Assembly: GCA_910588045.1 (NCBI GenBank)
Contig: CAJUPS010000013.1
Coordinates: forward strand, 29,245 to 57,120
DNA from: an uncultured Oscillospiraceae bacterium
Lineage (GTDB): Bacteria; Bacillota; Clostridia; Oscillospirales; Oscillospiraceae
DNA length: 27,876 bases
Direction: 5' to 3'
Below, piece by piece: positions 7,120 through 14,703 of this stretch. Position 1 is the stretch's first letter. The number at the start of each line of letters is the position of its first letter. The position numbers and the translations under genes were made by a program. The notes beneath the pieces are model-generated. The model made no database searches. It was not told the origin of the DNA and saw only the letters and a program-made list of their open reading frames with translations.

Positions 7120-7569
7120 CTACTTCAAAGCTGTCACGGTTGATGTCGTATAGCTGGTGGTCCCGCTGCCGTTGGCGTTCCCGGCCCGGTAGTATACTGT
7201 GGCATAGTACCTATGACCAGGCGTACCATTGTAGGGGAGATTTCCGGCGTGGAAACTGGAGTTGCCGCCCATCATATAGGAATATTGGGGATCAAGATAG
7301 CTGTATGACGCAACGATTTTTTCAGATGTTCCAGTCACTTCATACAAATAGGCGGTTGTCGCGCCGATCTCATCCATCTTTCCCATCCCAGAAATATCAA
7401 AGGCAATGTTCAGGAGCCCATCTTCTCCACGTTCGATCATTGCCCAGGTTCGGGCTATGTAGGCATTGGTTCGCATTGGCCCACCATCCTCTGCAAATGC
7501 AGTGGAGGACAGAATCATCAGACACGCTAGGATCATCGCCGCTTTTCTCATTGTTCCAGATATTTTCAT
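7120..7569 (-). CDS. Small secreted protein of unknown function
   Basis: A 149-aa protein with a signal peptide: MKISGTMRK, a hydrophobic AAMILACLMILSSTAFA core and likely cleavage after AFA at about residue 26. The mature part is rich in Tyr, Gly, Ser and Thr (YSYLDPQYSYMMGG, GHRYYATVYYRAG) and has no cysteine, so it probably forms a small beta-rich extracellular domain. It may belong to one of the small clostridial secreted DUF families, but none is recognised with confidence. Its start overlaps the stop of the DUF4367 gene by four bases, so the two are translationally coupled. Context suggests it is an extracytoplasmic partner or output of the sigma/anti-sigma system. Confidence 0.8.
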   Translation of the reverse strand: MKISGTMRKAAMILACLMILSSTAFAEDGGPMRTNAYIARTWAMIERGEDGLLNIAFDISGMGKMDEIGATTAYLYEVTGTSEKIVASYSYLDPQYSYMMGGNSSFHAGNLPYNGTPGHRYYATVYYRAGNANGSGTTSYTTSTVTALK

Positions 7570-8507
7570 TTTTCGTTCTCCTTGTATACGGATTCGGTTA
7601 TACTTCTTAAATCATTGGACGACAGGTTTCCCCATATATGACATTCAAATTGGCCACTTTGCCAGACTACCATGGGATTTCCATCATTTTGCAATATATA
7701 GTGCGTAATTCCATTCATTTCAAATTTTCCGGTATAGGTATCATCTTTTTCCCACATACTGTGGTTTATATTATCGGAATCACTAATCATATTGATATAG
7801 ACCGACAAATATACTTCTCCATTGGAATACATTGCTTGAAACCGAATGGCATTGCTCATTGACGTTTCAACCACAACTACTTCATCCAACACAAATCCCT
7901 CCGGAATCCACGTTGGCGCCAGCGGCGTTGTGATCCCATAGGCATCCAGCGCCTCCTGGAGACTGTCGTACTTGGTACTGTTTGTGGGAACGGATATGCT
8001 GGTATTCTCGGTTTCGGCAGGGGCCGGTTCAGAAATAAACGTGAACGTATCCTTCCCCCACCGGGCAACCGCAGCCCAAAGATCGTATCCCATCGCATAA
8101 GCTGTCGCGGTCAGGGCAACAAGCATCGCTGCCGCTACGGCGGCAATCCGGCCCAGCCAGCGCACCCCCGCTCTCCGCTTTGATTTTGGCGGCGCAGACG
8201 GCAGGCAGGGCTTGTCCGCAATTTCATCGTCAAAATCGTAGAGGGACCGTCCATCGGTCTGACAGGGGCGGTATCTGGTCTGGAAGTCCTCCCATGCGGC
8301 ATCGACATCGGGAACAAGATACGAACCAGATGGGTCGTCCTTTTCTCTGTTCGCTATCACCTCCGTTATGTACATGATTGCTTCAATATCCAGCGATTCT
8401 TCTTCGGGCGCCTGAATATCAAGGCGAAGAAGCTCCGCCAGAGCCTCCGTACTCATTCTATCGTATTTTGAATAGCCTTCCCTATTCACATTGCTGAGTC
8501 CGGACAT
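7566..8507 (-). CDS. DUF4367-containing membrane protein, probable anti-sigma factor
   Basis: A 313-aa protein. Residues 1-115 are acidic and cytoplasmic. One transmembrane helix follows (about 118-141, GRIAAVAAAMLVALTATAYAMG), then an extracytoplasmic domain with the DUF4367 signature (WIPEGFVLDEVVV, then NGITHYILQNDGNPMVVWQSGQFECHIWG). DUF4367 proteins commonly sit beside ECF sigma genes and are thought to hold the sigma factor at the membrane; no classical zinc anti-sigma motif (HxxxCxxC) is visible. The start at 8507 has GAAGGAGGG 5 nt upstream. The shared promoter element ends about 18 bases before the start codon, so the leader is extremely short. Confidence 0.85.
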   Translation of the reverse strand: MSGLSNVNREGYSKYDRMSTEALAELLRLDIQAPEEESLDIEAIMYITEVIANREKDDPSGSYLVPDVDAAWEDFQTRYRPCQTDGRSLYDFDDEIADKPCLPSAPPKSKRRAGVRWLGRIAAVAAAMLVALTATAYAMGYDLWAAVARWGKDTFTFISEPAPAETENTSISVPTNSTKYDSLQEALDAYGITTPLAPTWIPEGFVLDEVVVVETSMSNAIRFQAMYSNGEVYLSVYINMISDSDNINHSMWEKDDTYTGKFEMNGITHYILQNDGNPMVVWQSGQFECHIWGNLSSNDLRSITESVYKENEK

Positions 8508-8525
8508 ACTATCCCTCCTTCACTG

Positions 8526-8558
8526 TATATATGTCAGAAACAGGCCGTTTGGGGACAA
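8526..8558 (-). promoter_or_regulatory. Shared two-part promoter element, copy A (upstream of DUF4367 gene)
   Basis: The plus strand reads tatatatgtc...gtttggggacaa, matching 6835-6867 without gaps; the ten-base block is identical and 18 of the next 23 bases agree. Transcription would start within or just before the ribosome site of the DUF4367 gene. That placement supports a promoter rather than a coding remnant. Confidence 0.65.
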
Positions 8559-8694
8559 ATTATTTCAATTTTTTTCAAAAATCAGAAAATTTGTATGATT
8601 GCACAAAAACGCTCTTGCTTTTCCACTGTTTAAGGACACCTTGACCCCGTTTTGTTCTCTATTCATAAGCGGTTTGTGCAATTTTTCGGCGCGC

Positions 8695-9195
8695 CTATGT
8701 ATCGCTGCCGGAAATGATTTTTTGAAGCCGCAGTCTGGCTCGCTGAAGCCGCTTTTTACAGTTCTCCAGAGAGATGCCGATCTCATCGGAAACCTCCCGC
8801 ATGGAGCGTCCGTCCAGAGCGATCCGCTTAAACAACCGAAAATCTTCGTCCTCGAAAATATCTCCATACAGGATATCAACAGATTCCTCATCAGGAGCGG
8901 AAAGCTGCGCCGCATTTCCCGCGTTCAACGCCTTCATGACCAGCCTTCCCATTTTTTCCCGCTGCCGGAGGGTACTCTGCACAACATATTTCAAGGTGTT
9001 CACGATCCAGCCCTCCGGGTTTTCGCATCCCAGAAGTTCATCGCTTTTCTCACAGGCAATGCAGAACGCTTCCTGAACGGCTTCTTCCGCAAGCGCAGGA
9101 TTATTCAGCACGCTCTTGGCATAGATGAAAAGGGACGGGTACATTTTTCGATAGAGCTGCTCAATCTGTTCCGCTTGGTTGCTGTATACGCTCAT
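8695..9195 (-). CDS. ECF-type RNA polymerase sigma factor
   Basis: A 166-aa sigma-70 family protein. Region 2 spans about residues 8-70 (LYRKMYPSLFIYAKSVLNNP, AEEAVQEAFCIA, WIVNTLKYVV). Region 4 is at about 120-162, with the helix-turn-helix SMREVSDEIGISLENCKKRL and the RARLRLQKI tail. There are no regions 1 or 3, as expected for ECF factors. ATG at 9195 is preferred because GGGAGG lies about 8 nt upstream; GTG and ATG codons at 9204 and 9201 are too close to it. The gene overlaps the end of the XRE gene by 35 bases, so the XRE protein and sigma factor are coupled. Downstream of it, after about 190 non-coding bases, lies the probable anti-sigma gene. Confidence 0.92.
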   Translation of the reverse strand: MSVYSNQAEQIEQLYRKMYPSLFIYAKSVLNNPALAEEAVQEAFCIACEKSDELLGCENPEGWIVNTLKYVVQSTLRQREKMGRLVMKALNAGNAAQLSAPDEESVDILYGDIFEDEDFRLFKRIALDGRSMREVSDEIGISLENCKKRLQRARLRLQKIISGSDT

Positions 9196-9571
9196 CCGCA
9201 TCACCTCCCAGGTGCGATGTATCTTGTCCCTGTAAAATATTTGAAGATGTCAGACTGCCGACCAGTGCGCGGATCAGATTTTCCGCTGCCTGGGAAAACC
9301 ACAACGGCTGCTCGTTCAGCAATGCACAAATATTCTCGGTATGGCTGTTCGTGTCGTCTTCATACAACAGGGAATCCGCGCTCACGCCCAAGGCATCCGC
9401 CAAGTCCCGCAGCACAAGGGCGCTCATGCAGCGGTTTCCCCGCTCCAGATTAGCATAGAACGATGTGGAAATGCCCGCCTGTTCGGCGATCTGTTCCTGC
9501 GTAAGTCCGGTATTGGCCCGGCATCGCCGTAAGTTGCGCCCTACAATCGATTGCAGTTCATTCTTTTCCAT
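9161..9571 (-). CDS. XRE-family transcriptional regulator (first copy)
   Basis: A 136-aa protein with a Cro/CI-type helix-turn-helix at about residues 9-65 (NLRRCRANTGLTQEQIAEQA, then SFYANLERGNRCMS). Its C-terminal half shares SAD-LLYE-like and AAENLIRALV motifs with the XRE protein at 6410-6772. ATG at 9571 follows GAGGAGG at good spacing; the frame is open to 9622 but no ribosome site is there. A TATAAT lies on the minus strand a little upstream. Being translationally overlapped with the ECF sigma gene, it probably tunes that gene's expression. Confidence 0.9.
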   Translation of the reverse strand: MEKNELQSIVGRNLRRCRANTGLTQEQIAEQAGISTSFYANLERGNRCMSALVLRDLADALGVSADSLLYEDDTNSHTENICALLNEQPLWFSQAAENLIRALVGSLTSSNILQGQDTSHLGGDADERIQQPSGTD

Positions 9572-9687
9572 TGCAGCCTCCTCGAATTTTACTGTATCAA
9601 TTATATATTCTGGCAGAAACAAGAGGAATGGTCTGGTTGAGCTGGTTTTTATTTCTGTTAGAATAACCCGATTGTAGGAATGTAGAA

Positions 9688-9729
9688 AAGAGCGGCCAAG
9701 AATCCATTGTCAGATTCTCAGCCGCTCTT
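9688..9729 (-). terminator. Terminator after abiH-like gene
   Basis: The arms AAGAGCGGC (9688-9696) and GCCGCTCTT (9721-9729) enclose an inner AGAATC/GATTCT stem. On the minus strand the stem is followed by TTCTACA after a CTCTTTT end. It lies just past the stop of the AbiH-like gene. Confidence 0.8.
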
Positions 9730-9782
9730 GGTTTATTGAGCGGGATATGTATCAAATTGACTCAGGCTTGCCGCCTCTATGG

Positions 9783-10646
9783 TCAAAACTTGAAGAATGT
9801 TGTCTTATGATAGAAGGAATACTCTTTTACAGTGCTGCGGGCGGAGCGGAGCTTCCCATGATAGGAGACCGCCCATGAGGAAGGGGCGAGGACCTGTTCA
9901 ATGCGCTCCATATATCGGGCATCAACTTCACCCATAGAATGTCCATATACCATCACTCTGTCAATATTGCGGCATGAGCGCAGAAAATGATTCAGCTCGT
10001 CCATTTTGTAGTCTTTTTTCAAAGCCTGATAAAAATCGAAGACGGCCTCCCTCTGCTGGTCAATATAGTAATCGCTGTCCTCATCCGGGATCAGCTTTGC
10101 GCGATAGCGTCCTTTCGCTTTTCCATAACCGAAAATCAGAGGATCATCATCTTGATAAAAGCCGTGGATGTGCAAAATTTCTATATCGTCAGGCAGATCA
10201 AACAATTCCTCTATTGTGGAGGTATAGTTAAAACTTAGGATCGCATCACCGCTGTGAAACATCCGGCGAATTTTGCGAGGGATTTTTACATTCTCAAGAT
10301 CATCGTTGGCTGCTTCGACCATCTCTTTCAACGCAGAGCGGACCGCCTCTTGAATGCTGTCCAAGTATGCCTGCATATTATAAATTACCCCGTCCCGGTC
10401 AGACTCCCGGTCTGACATATAGTCCGGGAATCCTAAATTTTCCCCCTCCAGCGTATCCAAATCAATATCTGCCAGGGACTGCTCATATTCGCTCCAATCC
10501 ACCCCATACGAGGCCAGCACATCCGCGGCACTGTCTATTTCTCCTTCAATGCGCTGTCCTTGGAGATATTCTATGAAGTCATACGTGGTCGTATTCAGTT
10601 TCCAATGCAAATCAAGGCCATTGCCGATAATGTATAACGTTCCCAT
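9783..10646 (-). CDS. abiH: AbiH-family phage abortive-infection protein
   Basis: A 287-aa protein with the hallmarks of the AbiH family (first described in lactococcal abortive infection). It begins with an N-terminal nucleotide-binding-like GTLYIIGNGLDL (residues 2-13) and has the ILSFNYTSTIEELF core (about 137-150). LHIHG lies at about 158-162 and PLIFGYG soon after. A C-terminal VYGHSMGEVDARY lies at about 233-245. The mechanism of AbiH is poorly known; it is thought to stop phage growth by killing or arresting the host. GAGGAGG precedes the ATG by six bases. It stands alone with its own strong promoter and terminator, typical of a defence cargo gene on a mobile element. Confidence 0.9.
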   Translation of the reverse strand: MGTLYIIGNGLDLHWKLNTTTYDFIEYLQGQRIEGEIDSAADVLASYGVDWSEYEQSLADIDLDTLEGENLGFPDYMSDRESDRDGVIYNMQAYLDSIQEAVRSALKEMVEAANDDLENVKIPRKIRRMFHSGDAILSFNYTSTIEELFDLPDDIEILHIHGFYQDDDPLIFGYGKAKGRYRAKLIPDEDSDYYIDQQREAVFDFYQALKKDYKMDELNHFLRSCRNIDRVMVYGHSMGEVDARYMERIEQVLAPSSWAVSYHGKLRSARSTVKEYSFYHKTTFFKF

Positions 10647-10705
10647 ATCCGCCCTCCTCTATAAAGTTTTGACGTTCTCGTTTAGTTCGAATTGCTTTTA
10701 TATAG

Positions 10706-10734
10706 AGTTTATCTCTCGGCAGATAAAATGTCAA
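10706..10734 (-). promoter_or_regulatory. Promoter of abiH-like gene
   Basis: On the minus strand TTGACA (10734-10729) and TAAACT (10711-10706) are separated by exactly 17 bp. The spacer contains the imperfect dyad ATCTGCCGAGAGAT, a possible operator. The leader is about 50 nt. Confidence 0.7.
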
Positions 10735-10875
10735 CAACCGCACGTTTCAATTTAGTAATTAAGCTATGTCCGGTGATCCACTACCGAGACGACCAATAGT
10801 TGTTACTTTCTCTGTCCTGAAATCTTAGGGTGAGTCCTTCCTGGCGGGACATGGTGAGGCGGTCCCTGTGTCAGC

Positions 10876-10915
10876 AAAAGGCCGCACTTCCCCCTAGGCG
10901 GAAATGCGGCCTTTT
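10876..10915. terminator. Bidirectional terminator after conjugation operon
   Basis: An 11-bp stem, AAAAGGCCGCA with TGCGGCCTTTT, plus an inner CTTCC/GGAA stem, with T5 on the plus strand and CTTTTGC on the minus strand. It ends the wHTH gene transcript. The remaining 10741-10875 shows no gene or recognisable signal. Confidence 0.8.
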
Positions 10916-10921
10916 TGCGGC

Positions 10922-11185
10922 CTACGAGCTGTCGCAGATCTTGTAGAGGTTGGAGGTACATCCGCCGTTCTCCCGCCAGCGGCTCTCTTTCGACAGATAC
11001 CCGGCAGCACAGAGATCGTTCAAGGCCCGCTGGACGGTAGCGCGGGAGAGGTGCAGCTCCCGCGCTACCGTCCGGATGGAGGGCCAGCAGATCCCGTCCT
11101 GGTTGGTGCGGTCCTTCAGATACATATACACCGCCCGCGCCCGGTGGGGCAGGTCAGAGGAGTAAATCGAGTTGAAATATCCCAT
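10922..11185 (-). CDS. Winged helix-turn-helix protein of conjugative element
   Basis: An 87-aa protein with a winged-helix fold of the HTH_36/replication-initiator type. The sequence HRARAVYMYLKDRTN, then CWPSIRTVARELHLSRATV and QRALNDLCAAGYLSKE, gives helix-turn-helix and wing. Such small proteins end the VirD4 operon in several clostridial conjugative elements, and their function there is not established. GAGGAAG precedes the ATG, and the gene starts nine bases after the VirD4 stop. The recognition-helix codons are built on a perfect 17-bp inverted repeat (11032-11073), which would also make a strong mRNA hairpin. Confidence 0.85.
   Translation of the reverse strand: MGYFNSIYSSDLPHRARAVYMYLKDRTNQDGICWPSIRTVARELHLSRATVQRALNDLCAAGYLSKESRWRENGGCTSNLYKICDSS
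11032..11073. repeat. Perfect 17-bp inverted repeat inside wHTH gene
   Basis: The arms GGACGGTAGCGCGGGAG (11032-11048) and its exact reverse complement (11057-11073) are separated by eight bases. It lies within the codons for the DNA-recognition helix. Confidence 0.9.
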
Positions 11186-11194
11186 GACACTTCC

Positions 11195-13036
11195 TCACGG
11201 ACGCATTGATGAGCCTTCTCCGTCCGCTTTGCGGTTGAGATGCTGTGCCCTGGATTGATTCCCGACCTGACGGACAGGCGGTGGGGCAGTTCCCAGTTCG
11301 GGCGGCGGATACTTTTCGCGGATCGCTTCCTCCAGTTCCTTGCGGTCCGCATAGTAGACCTTCCTCTGACCGTGTTCCTGCGTCTGGTAGGCTTTTCCGA
11401 AGGTGATGCCCCAGTCCAGGAACAACCGCAGCCGCGTCCGCATGGGGTTTGTGCCAGTCTTCATAACAACAAACGTCCCCTTTGGGATCGCTTTCAGCTC
11501 ATCCGGGCTCATGAGCGGACGGCTCACCATCTGAAGGGACTGGTTGACTCCATCCTTTGCTTTGCTGATATAACCGCTCTGCACCGTTTGATTCCCCAAG
11601 GCTTTGGACAGTACCTCCGCCGTCTGGCTGTTGGGGGCGAATCCGCCAAAAATCGTGTCCTGCACATTGTCCTGGATGATCTCGGCGCCCTCTTTACCAT
11701 AGTTTTTCTCCAACTGCGCCAGCGACTGAATAATGGGAACCAGTGTCAGTTTCCGGGAGCGGCCGGCAGAGAACAGAGGCAGGATATCAAAGGGCGGCAT
11801 GGTTCCCAGCTCATCGCAGAAGAACACCACGCGGTTGGGCAGCTTTCCTCCGTTCTCGTCCGCCACAGCAAACAGCTCACGGGATAGTTGTTGGATCATC
11901 AGCCCAGCCATGAAGTTTTTACTGGGATCTTCCTCCGGCAGGATCAGGAAGATGGCGGATTTCCTGCTGGCGAAGCTCTCCGCATTGATACTGGATTCGA
12001 AGCAGAGTACCTGCTCCAGCTCCGAGTCCAGGAAAGCGTTCAGCCGGGATAGCACGGTAGACAGCACGGAGGCCATCGCCTGCTCCGAAGTATTCAGCGC
12101 CGCCCCGGCAAACCACCTGGCCTTGTGCTCGGACGGCAGTTTGCCCATGAGTACCTGGAATTGACTTTTGCCTTTGTCCGCGCCAGTGGCAGGCTCCAGC
12201 AGGTCCTGCACCAGCTTGAACACGGACACGATATGACGCCGCTCTCTCATCTTCCCCTCAATCTCCTTCGGCGGCAAAAACTCTGCCAGAAGAAGGATTA
12301 CAGAGGTTAAGAGGCCCTCGGCGGCGTCATAAAAAAACGCATTCTGGCCTCGATTGGAGCTGTCTCCATCGGGGCTGATAATTGTCTTGGCGAGGATCTT
12401 CGCATACTTTTCCGCCTTGGCTTTCGCAGCGACATCCTCTGGATCTTTCACGGTAATATCCATATATTGATTGACCAAGGTGAGGAAATTATTCCCATCA
12501 GACCGTGTGGGATTCCGCAGATCGATTACCGCAACCTGATAGCCATAGCATTGCGCCGCAATAGTTCCGTAGTTTCGCGCGAGGTCCCCTTTCGTATCTA
12601 AGGCCAGGAAACTCATCCCACTGGCGCATGAAAACTCCAAATTTGGGTACAAAAAGAACGCTGTCTTACCAACACCACTGGCGCCGATCATCAGGCAGTG
12701 GATGTCATCCGTGTCAATCAGCGCGGACACCTTGCCTTTCTTTCCGGCGGAGCCGAGAATCAGTCCCTGCACCTTTGGCAGTTCCTTGCCTTTCCGCCAT
12801 TCATCCACTTTGAACAGCACCCGCGTGTAGGTTTCGGAAATTTCCTTTGGAGAGGCCCACCGTGCAGTCCCGTGCTGGCCATCGCCTACGATCTTACTTT
12901 TGATATTCAATGATCCGCTGCCTGATCTGGATGTTGCAAACCAGATCAGCAGAAGCATCCCGCCGCCGATCCCGATCAGCAGCAGGGTTGACGGCGGGAG
13001 AGCCGTTATCTGCATCCAATCAAACACGGAGATCAC
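11195..13036 (-). CDS. VirD4/TraG-type coupling ATPase (CD1115-like)
   Basis: A 613-aa type IV secretion coupling protein that links the relaxase-DNA complex to the mating channel. The N-terminus has a transmembrane helix (about residues 17-34, LLLIGIGGGMLLLIWFA). The TraG/VirD4 ATPase core follows: Walker A GASGVGKT at 118-125, ALDTKGDL at about 145-152, Walker B VVFFCDELG at 403-411, and IIQSLAQLEKNYG at about 432-444. The C-terminal region ends in a Pro-rich, charged tail. Compared with Tn1549-type VirD4 it has fewer N-terminal membrane segments. The start is a GTG at 13036 overlapping the upstream gene by 17 bases, so translational coupling is likely; another GTG lies three codons further in. 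Confidence 0.93.
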   Translation of the reverse strand: MISVFDWMQITALPPSTLLLIGIGGGMLLLIWFATSRSGSGSLNIKSKIVGDGQHGTARWASPKEISETYTRVLFKVDEWRKGKELPKVQGLILGSAGKKGKVSALIDTDDIHCLMIGASGVGKTAFFLYPNLEFSCASGMSFLALDTKGDLARNYGTIAAQCYGYQVAVIDLRNPTRSDGNNFLTLVNQYMDITVKDPEDVAAKAKAEKYAKILAKTIISPDGDSSNRGQNAFFYDAAEGLLTSVILLLAEFLPPKEIEGKMRERRHIVSVFKLVQDLLEPATGADKGKSQFQVLMGKLPSEHKARWFAGAALNTSEQAMASVLSTVLSRLNAFLDSELEQVLCFESSINAESFASRKSAIFLILPEEDPSKNFMAGLMIQQLSRELFAVADENGGKLPNRVVFFCDELGTMPPFDILPLFSAGRSRKLTLVPIIQSLAQLEKNYGKEGAEIIQDNVQDTIFGGFAPNSQTAEVLSKALGNQTVQSGYISKAKDGVNQSLQMVSRPLMSPDELKAIPKGTFVVMKTGTNPMRTRLRLFLDWGITFGKAYQTQEHGQRKVYYADRKELEEAIREKYPPPELGTAPPPVRQVGNQSRAQHLNRKADGEGSSMRP

Positions 13037-13646
13037 CCCGCAGCCCTTCTGGCCTTAATGCCGCCATTGGAGGATGTGCCTCATCAAACTCGACATACTC
13101 GCCCATGATCTTGAGCGCCTTAAAGCTGTCGCCGCTGTCCAGCACTCGCTGCCACATCTCCACGGCCTCCTCTATCTGTCCGGCCTGCCGGAGCGTCCGG
13201 TTGGTGATGCACATCATGTTGAAAATGTCTCCGCGAGTACCGAGAATAGGAGCAACTGGCTTCTGCGGCGGCAGCTGCTCCGGACACTCAATCTCCATGA
13301 TCTGCAAAATAAATTCCCTCATTTTCTGTTGCACCCGCCTGGGCAGATCCGCATGAATGGTCGCCAGCGAATCCATAGAGTCAAACGCAAGCCACCGTTC
13401 CAGCTTCTGTGCATCCTTGATCGTAACATAGCGGAATGGCTTTCCGGGCGCAGTACCTATACCCGTATGGCGGCTGTCTCGGATGCCGATGGGGATGCCA
13501 TACCGCAGGGCAATCTCCGCCTGGGATGGCGTGAGATAGACGAGCTGCTGTCTGCCAGTGTAGCCATTCCCCTCATGAAAATCGCTAATGTAGTAAGCAA
13601 TCAGACTATGGATCGCCTCCAGAGCTTTTTCTTTCTCTGACTGCAT
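13020..13646 (-). CDS. Conserved conjugative-element protein, unknown function
   Basis: A 208-aa soluble protein with no signal peptide or membrane helix. It lies between the TOPRIM gene and VirD4 gene and overlaps the latter by 17 bases. AAAGGAGG sits at good spacing before the ATG. The N-terminal half has QLVYLTPSQAEIALRYGIPI and a GKPFRYVTIKDAQKLERWL stretch; the C-terminal half is mainly helical. I do not recognise a family. Its position suggests a role in DNA processing or coupling during transfer. Confidence 0.8.
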   Translation of the reverse strand: MQSEKEKALEAIHSLIAYYISDFHEGNGYTGRQQLVYLTPSQAEIALRYGIPIGIRDSRHTGIGTAPGKPFRYVTIKDAQKLERWLAFDSMDSLATIHADLPRRVQQKMREFILQIMEIECPEQLPPQKPVAPILGTRGDIFNMMCITNRTLRQAGQIEEAVEMWQRVLDSGDSFKALKIMGEYVEFDEAHPPMAALRPEGLRGDLRV

Positions 13647-13661
13647 AATTGAATACCTCCT

Positions 13662-14603
13662 TTACATGGTCATTGTCATTTCCTGTTTTTCAGGGACTGC
13701 CCCATCGGTCAGCTCCGCATTCCAGTCCTTCTGACTGGGAAGAAGGGTTTCTATATGGCTATATCCTTTCTCCCACAAGGATTCTGTGATTCGCTGGGAT
13801 GCCTCGATGCCAGCTTTGTCATTGTCCAGGCAGAGCGTTATCTGCTGCAAGGCTGGGCTCTGCTCCAGTATCCAGAGCAGCGCGTTTTCAGACACACCGC
13901 AGAGGGCAACGTAGCTGCGCTTCTGCCATCCCTCCGGGTGCAGGGTGATAAACGACAGCAGATCAATGGGCGCCTCGAACGCATACAACTGGTCGCTGCT
14001 CCCGAAGCAATGGAAGCTATAGCGGGCATTACAGCCTGCCACATTCCGCTTGAAGCCTTCGCCAAAAGAGTACAGCCCACGCTTGTGGGCATGACGGGCA
14101 ACGCCGTGTTCATCGTATCCGACGAACACGGCGTTGTGATACTCTCTGCTGCCGTCCGCAGACGGCTCCGCGCTTTCATAGATCAGTTTTGCGTGGACGA
14201 ACGCGTCCACCACCTCCCGGCTGATGCCCCGCTGCTTGAGCAGATAGGCGTACATCCGGCGCATATTGGAGCTGGCTGGCGGAAGGGAAAATTCTTTTCT
14301 CTCTCTGGGCTTTCTCCTGTCCACAGGCTCAAACGCTTCTCCCTGCTCGCCATCCAGCAGGCGGGTGACTGCCTCCGGATAGGACAGCCCGTAGAATTTC
14401 TGCAAAAAAGAGACTGGCCCGCCGCCCACTTTTACAGCATGATCGTACCATTCGTTCCCGCGAACGGTAATGCTGTGGTCACTGGTCAGCCGCTTTTCAA
14501 AACCAGAGGACAGTAGCCTCTCACCCTGCCGGAGCAAAAACTGTTCCAGATCGACCTCTCCGGCACGGCGCTTCTGATCGTCTGTAAATTGGATATATGG
14601 CAT
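13662..14603 (-). CDS. DUF3991/TOPRIM primase-like protein
   Basis: A 313-aa protein. Residues about 10-85 resemble the DUF3991/zinc-finger-like start of CHC2-type primases (EVDLEQFLLRQGERLL, VSFLQKFYGLSYPEAVTRLL). Residues about 205-300 form a TOPRIM fold: LYAFEAPIDLLSF has the conserved acidic E, and ITLCLDNDKAGIEAS has the DxD motif. Such proteins are common in clostridial conjugative elements and probably prime or process the transferred strand. ATG at 14603 follows GGAGGAGG; the open frame to 14663 is not needed. The protein ends EMTMTM, like other Met-tailed proteins of this element. Transcription is likely from the divergent promoter region at 14655-14682. Confidence 0.88.
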   Translation of the reverse strand: MPYIQFTDDQKRRAGEVDLEQFLLRQGERLLSSGFEKRLTSDHSITVRGNEWYDHAVKVGGGPVSFLQKFYGLSYPEAVTRLLDGEQGEAFEPVDRRKPRERKEFSLPPASSNMRRMYAYLLKQRGISREVVDAFVHAKLIYESAEPSADGSREYHNAVFVGYDEHGVARHAHKRGLYSFGEGFKRNVAGCNARYSFHCFGSSDQLYAFEAPIDLLSFITLHPEGWQKRSYVALCGVSENALLWILEQSPALQQITLCLDNDKAGIEASQRITESLWEKGYSHIETLLPSQKDWNAELTDGAVPEKQEMTMTM

Positions 14604-14615
14604 AAAACCTCCTCC

Positions 14616-14644
14616 TTGCTTTTCCTGCCGCAGTCCGATATAAT
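14616..14644 (+). promoter_or_regulatory. Rightward promoter for DUF2325 cassette
   Basis: TTGCTT (14616-14621) and TATAAT (14639-14644) are separated by 17 bp, about 60 bp before the ATG at 14704. The spacer contains TGCCGCAGT, one arm of the inverted repeat shared with the leftward promoter. Confidence 0.65.
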
Positions 14645-14672
14645 TGGCATAGTAATGATACAAACTGCGGCA
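14626..14672. repeat. Split 9-bp inverted repeat between divergent promoters
   Basis: TGCCGCAGT (14626-14634) and ACTGCGGCA (14664-14672) are exact inverted copies with 29 bp between them. One arm falls in the -10/-35 spacer of each divergent promoter. This suggests an operator pair for one regulator of both directions. Confidence 0.6.
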
Positions 14673-14682
14673 ATCCTGTCAA
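14655..14682 (-). promoter_or_regulatory. Leftward promoter for TOPRIM-VirD4-wHTH operon
   Basis: On the minus strand TTGACA (14682-14677) and TATCAT (14660-14655) are spaced 16 bp apart. It would start the minus-strand operon beginning at 14603. The spacer contains the other arm of the inverted repeat. Confidence 0.6.
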
Positions 14683-14703
14683 CGAAAGATTGAGGAATAA
14701 TCC

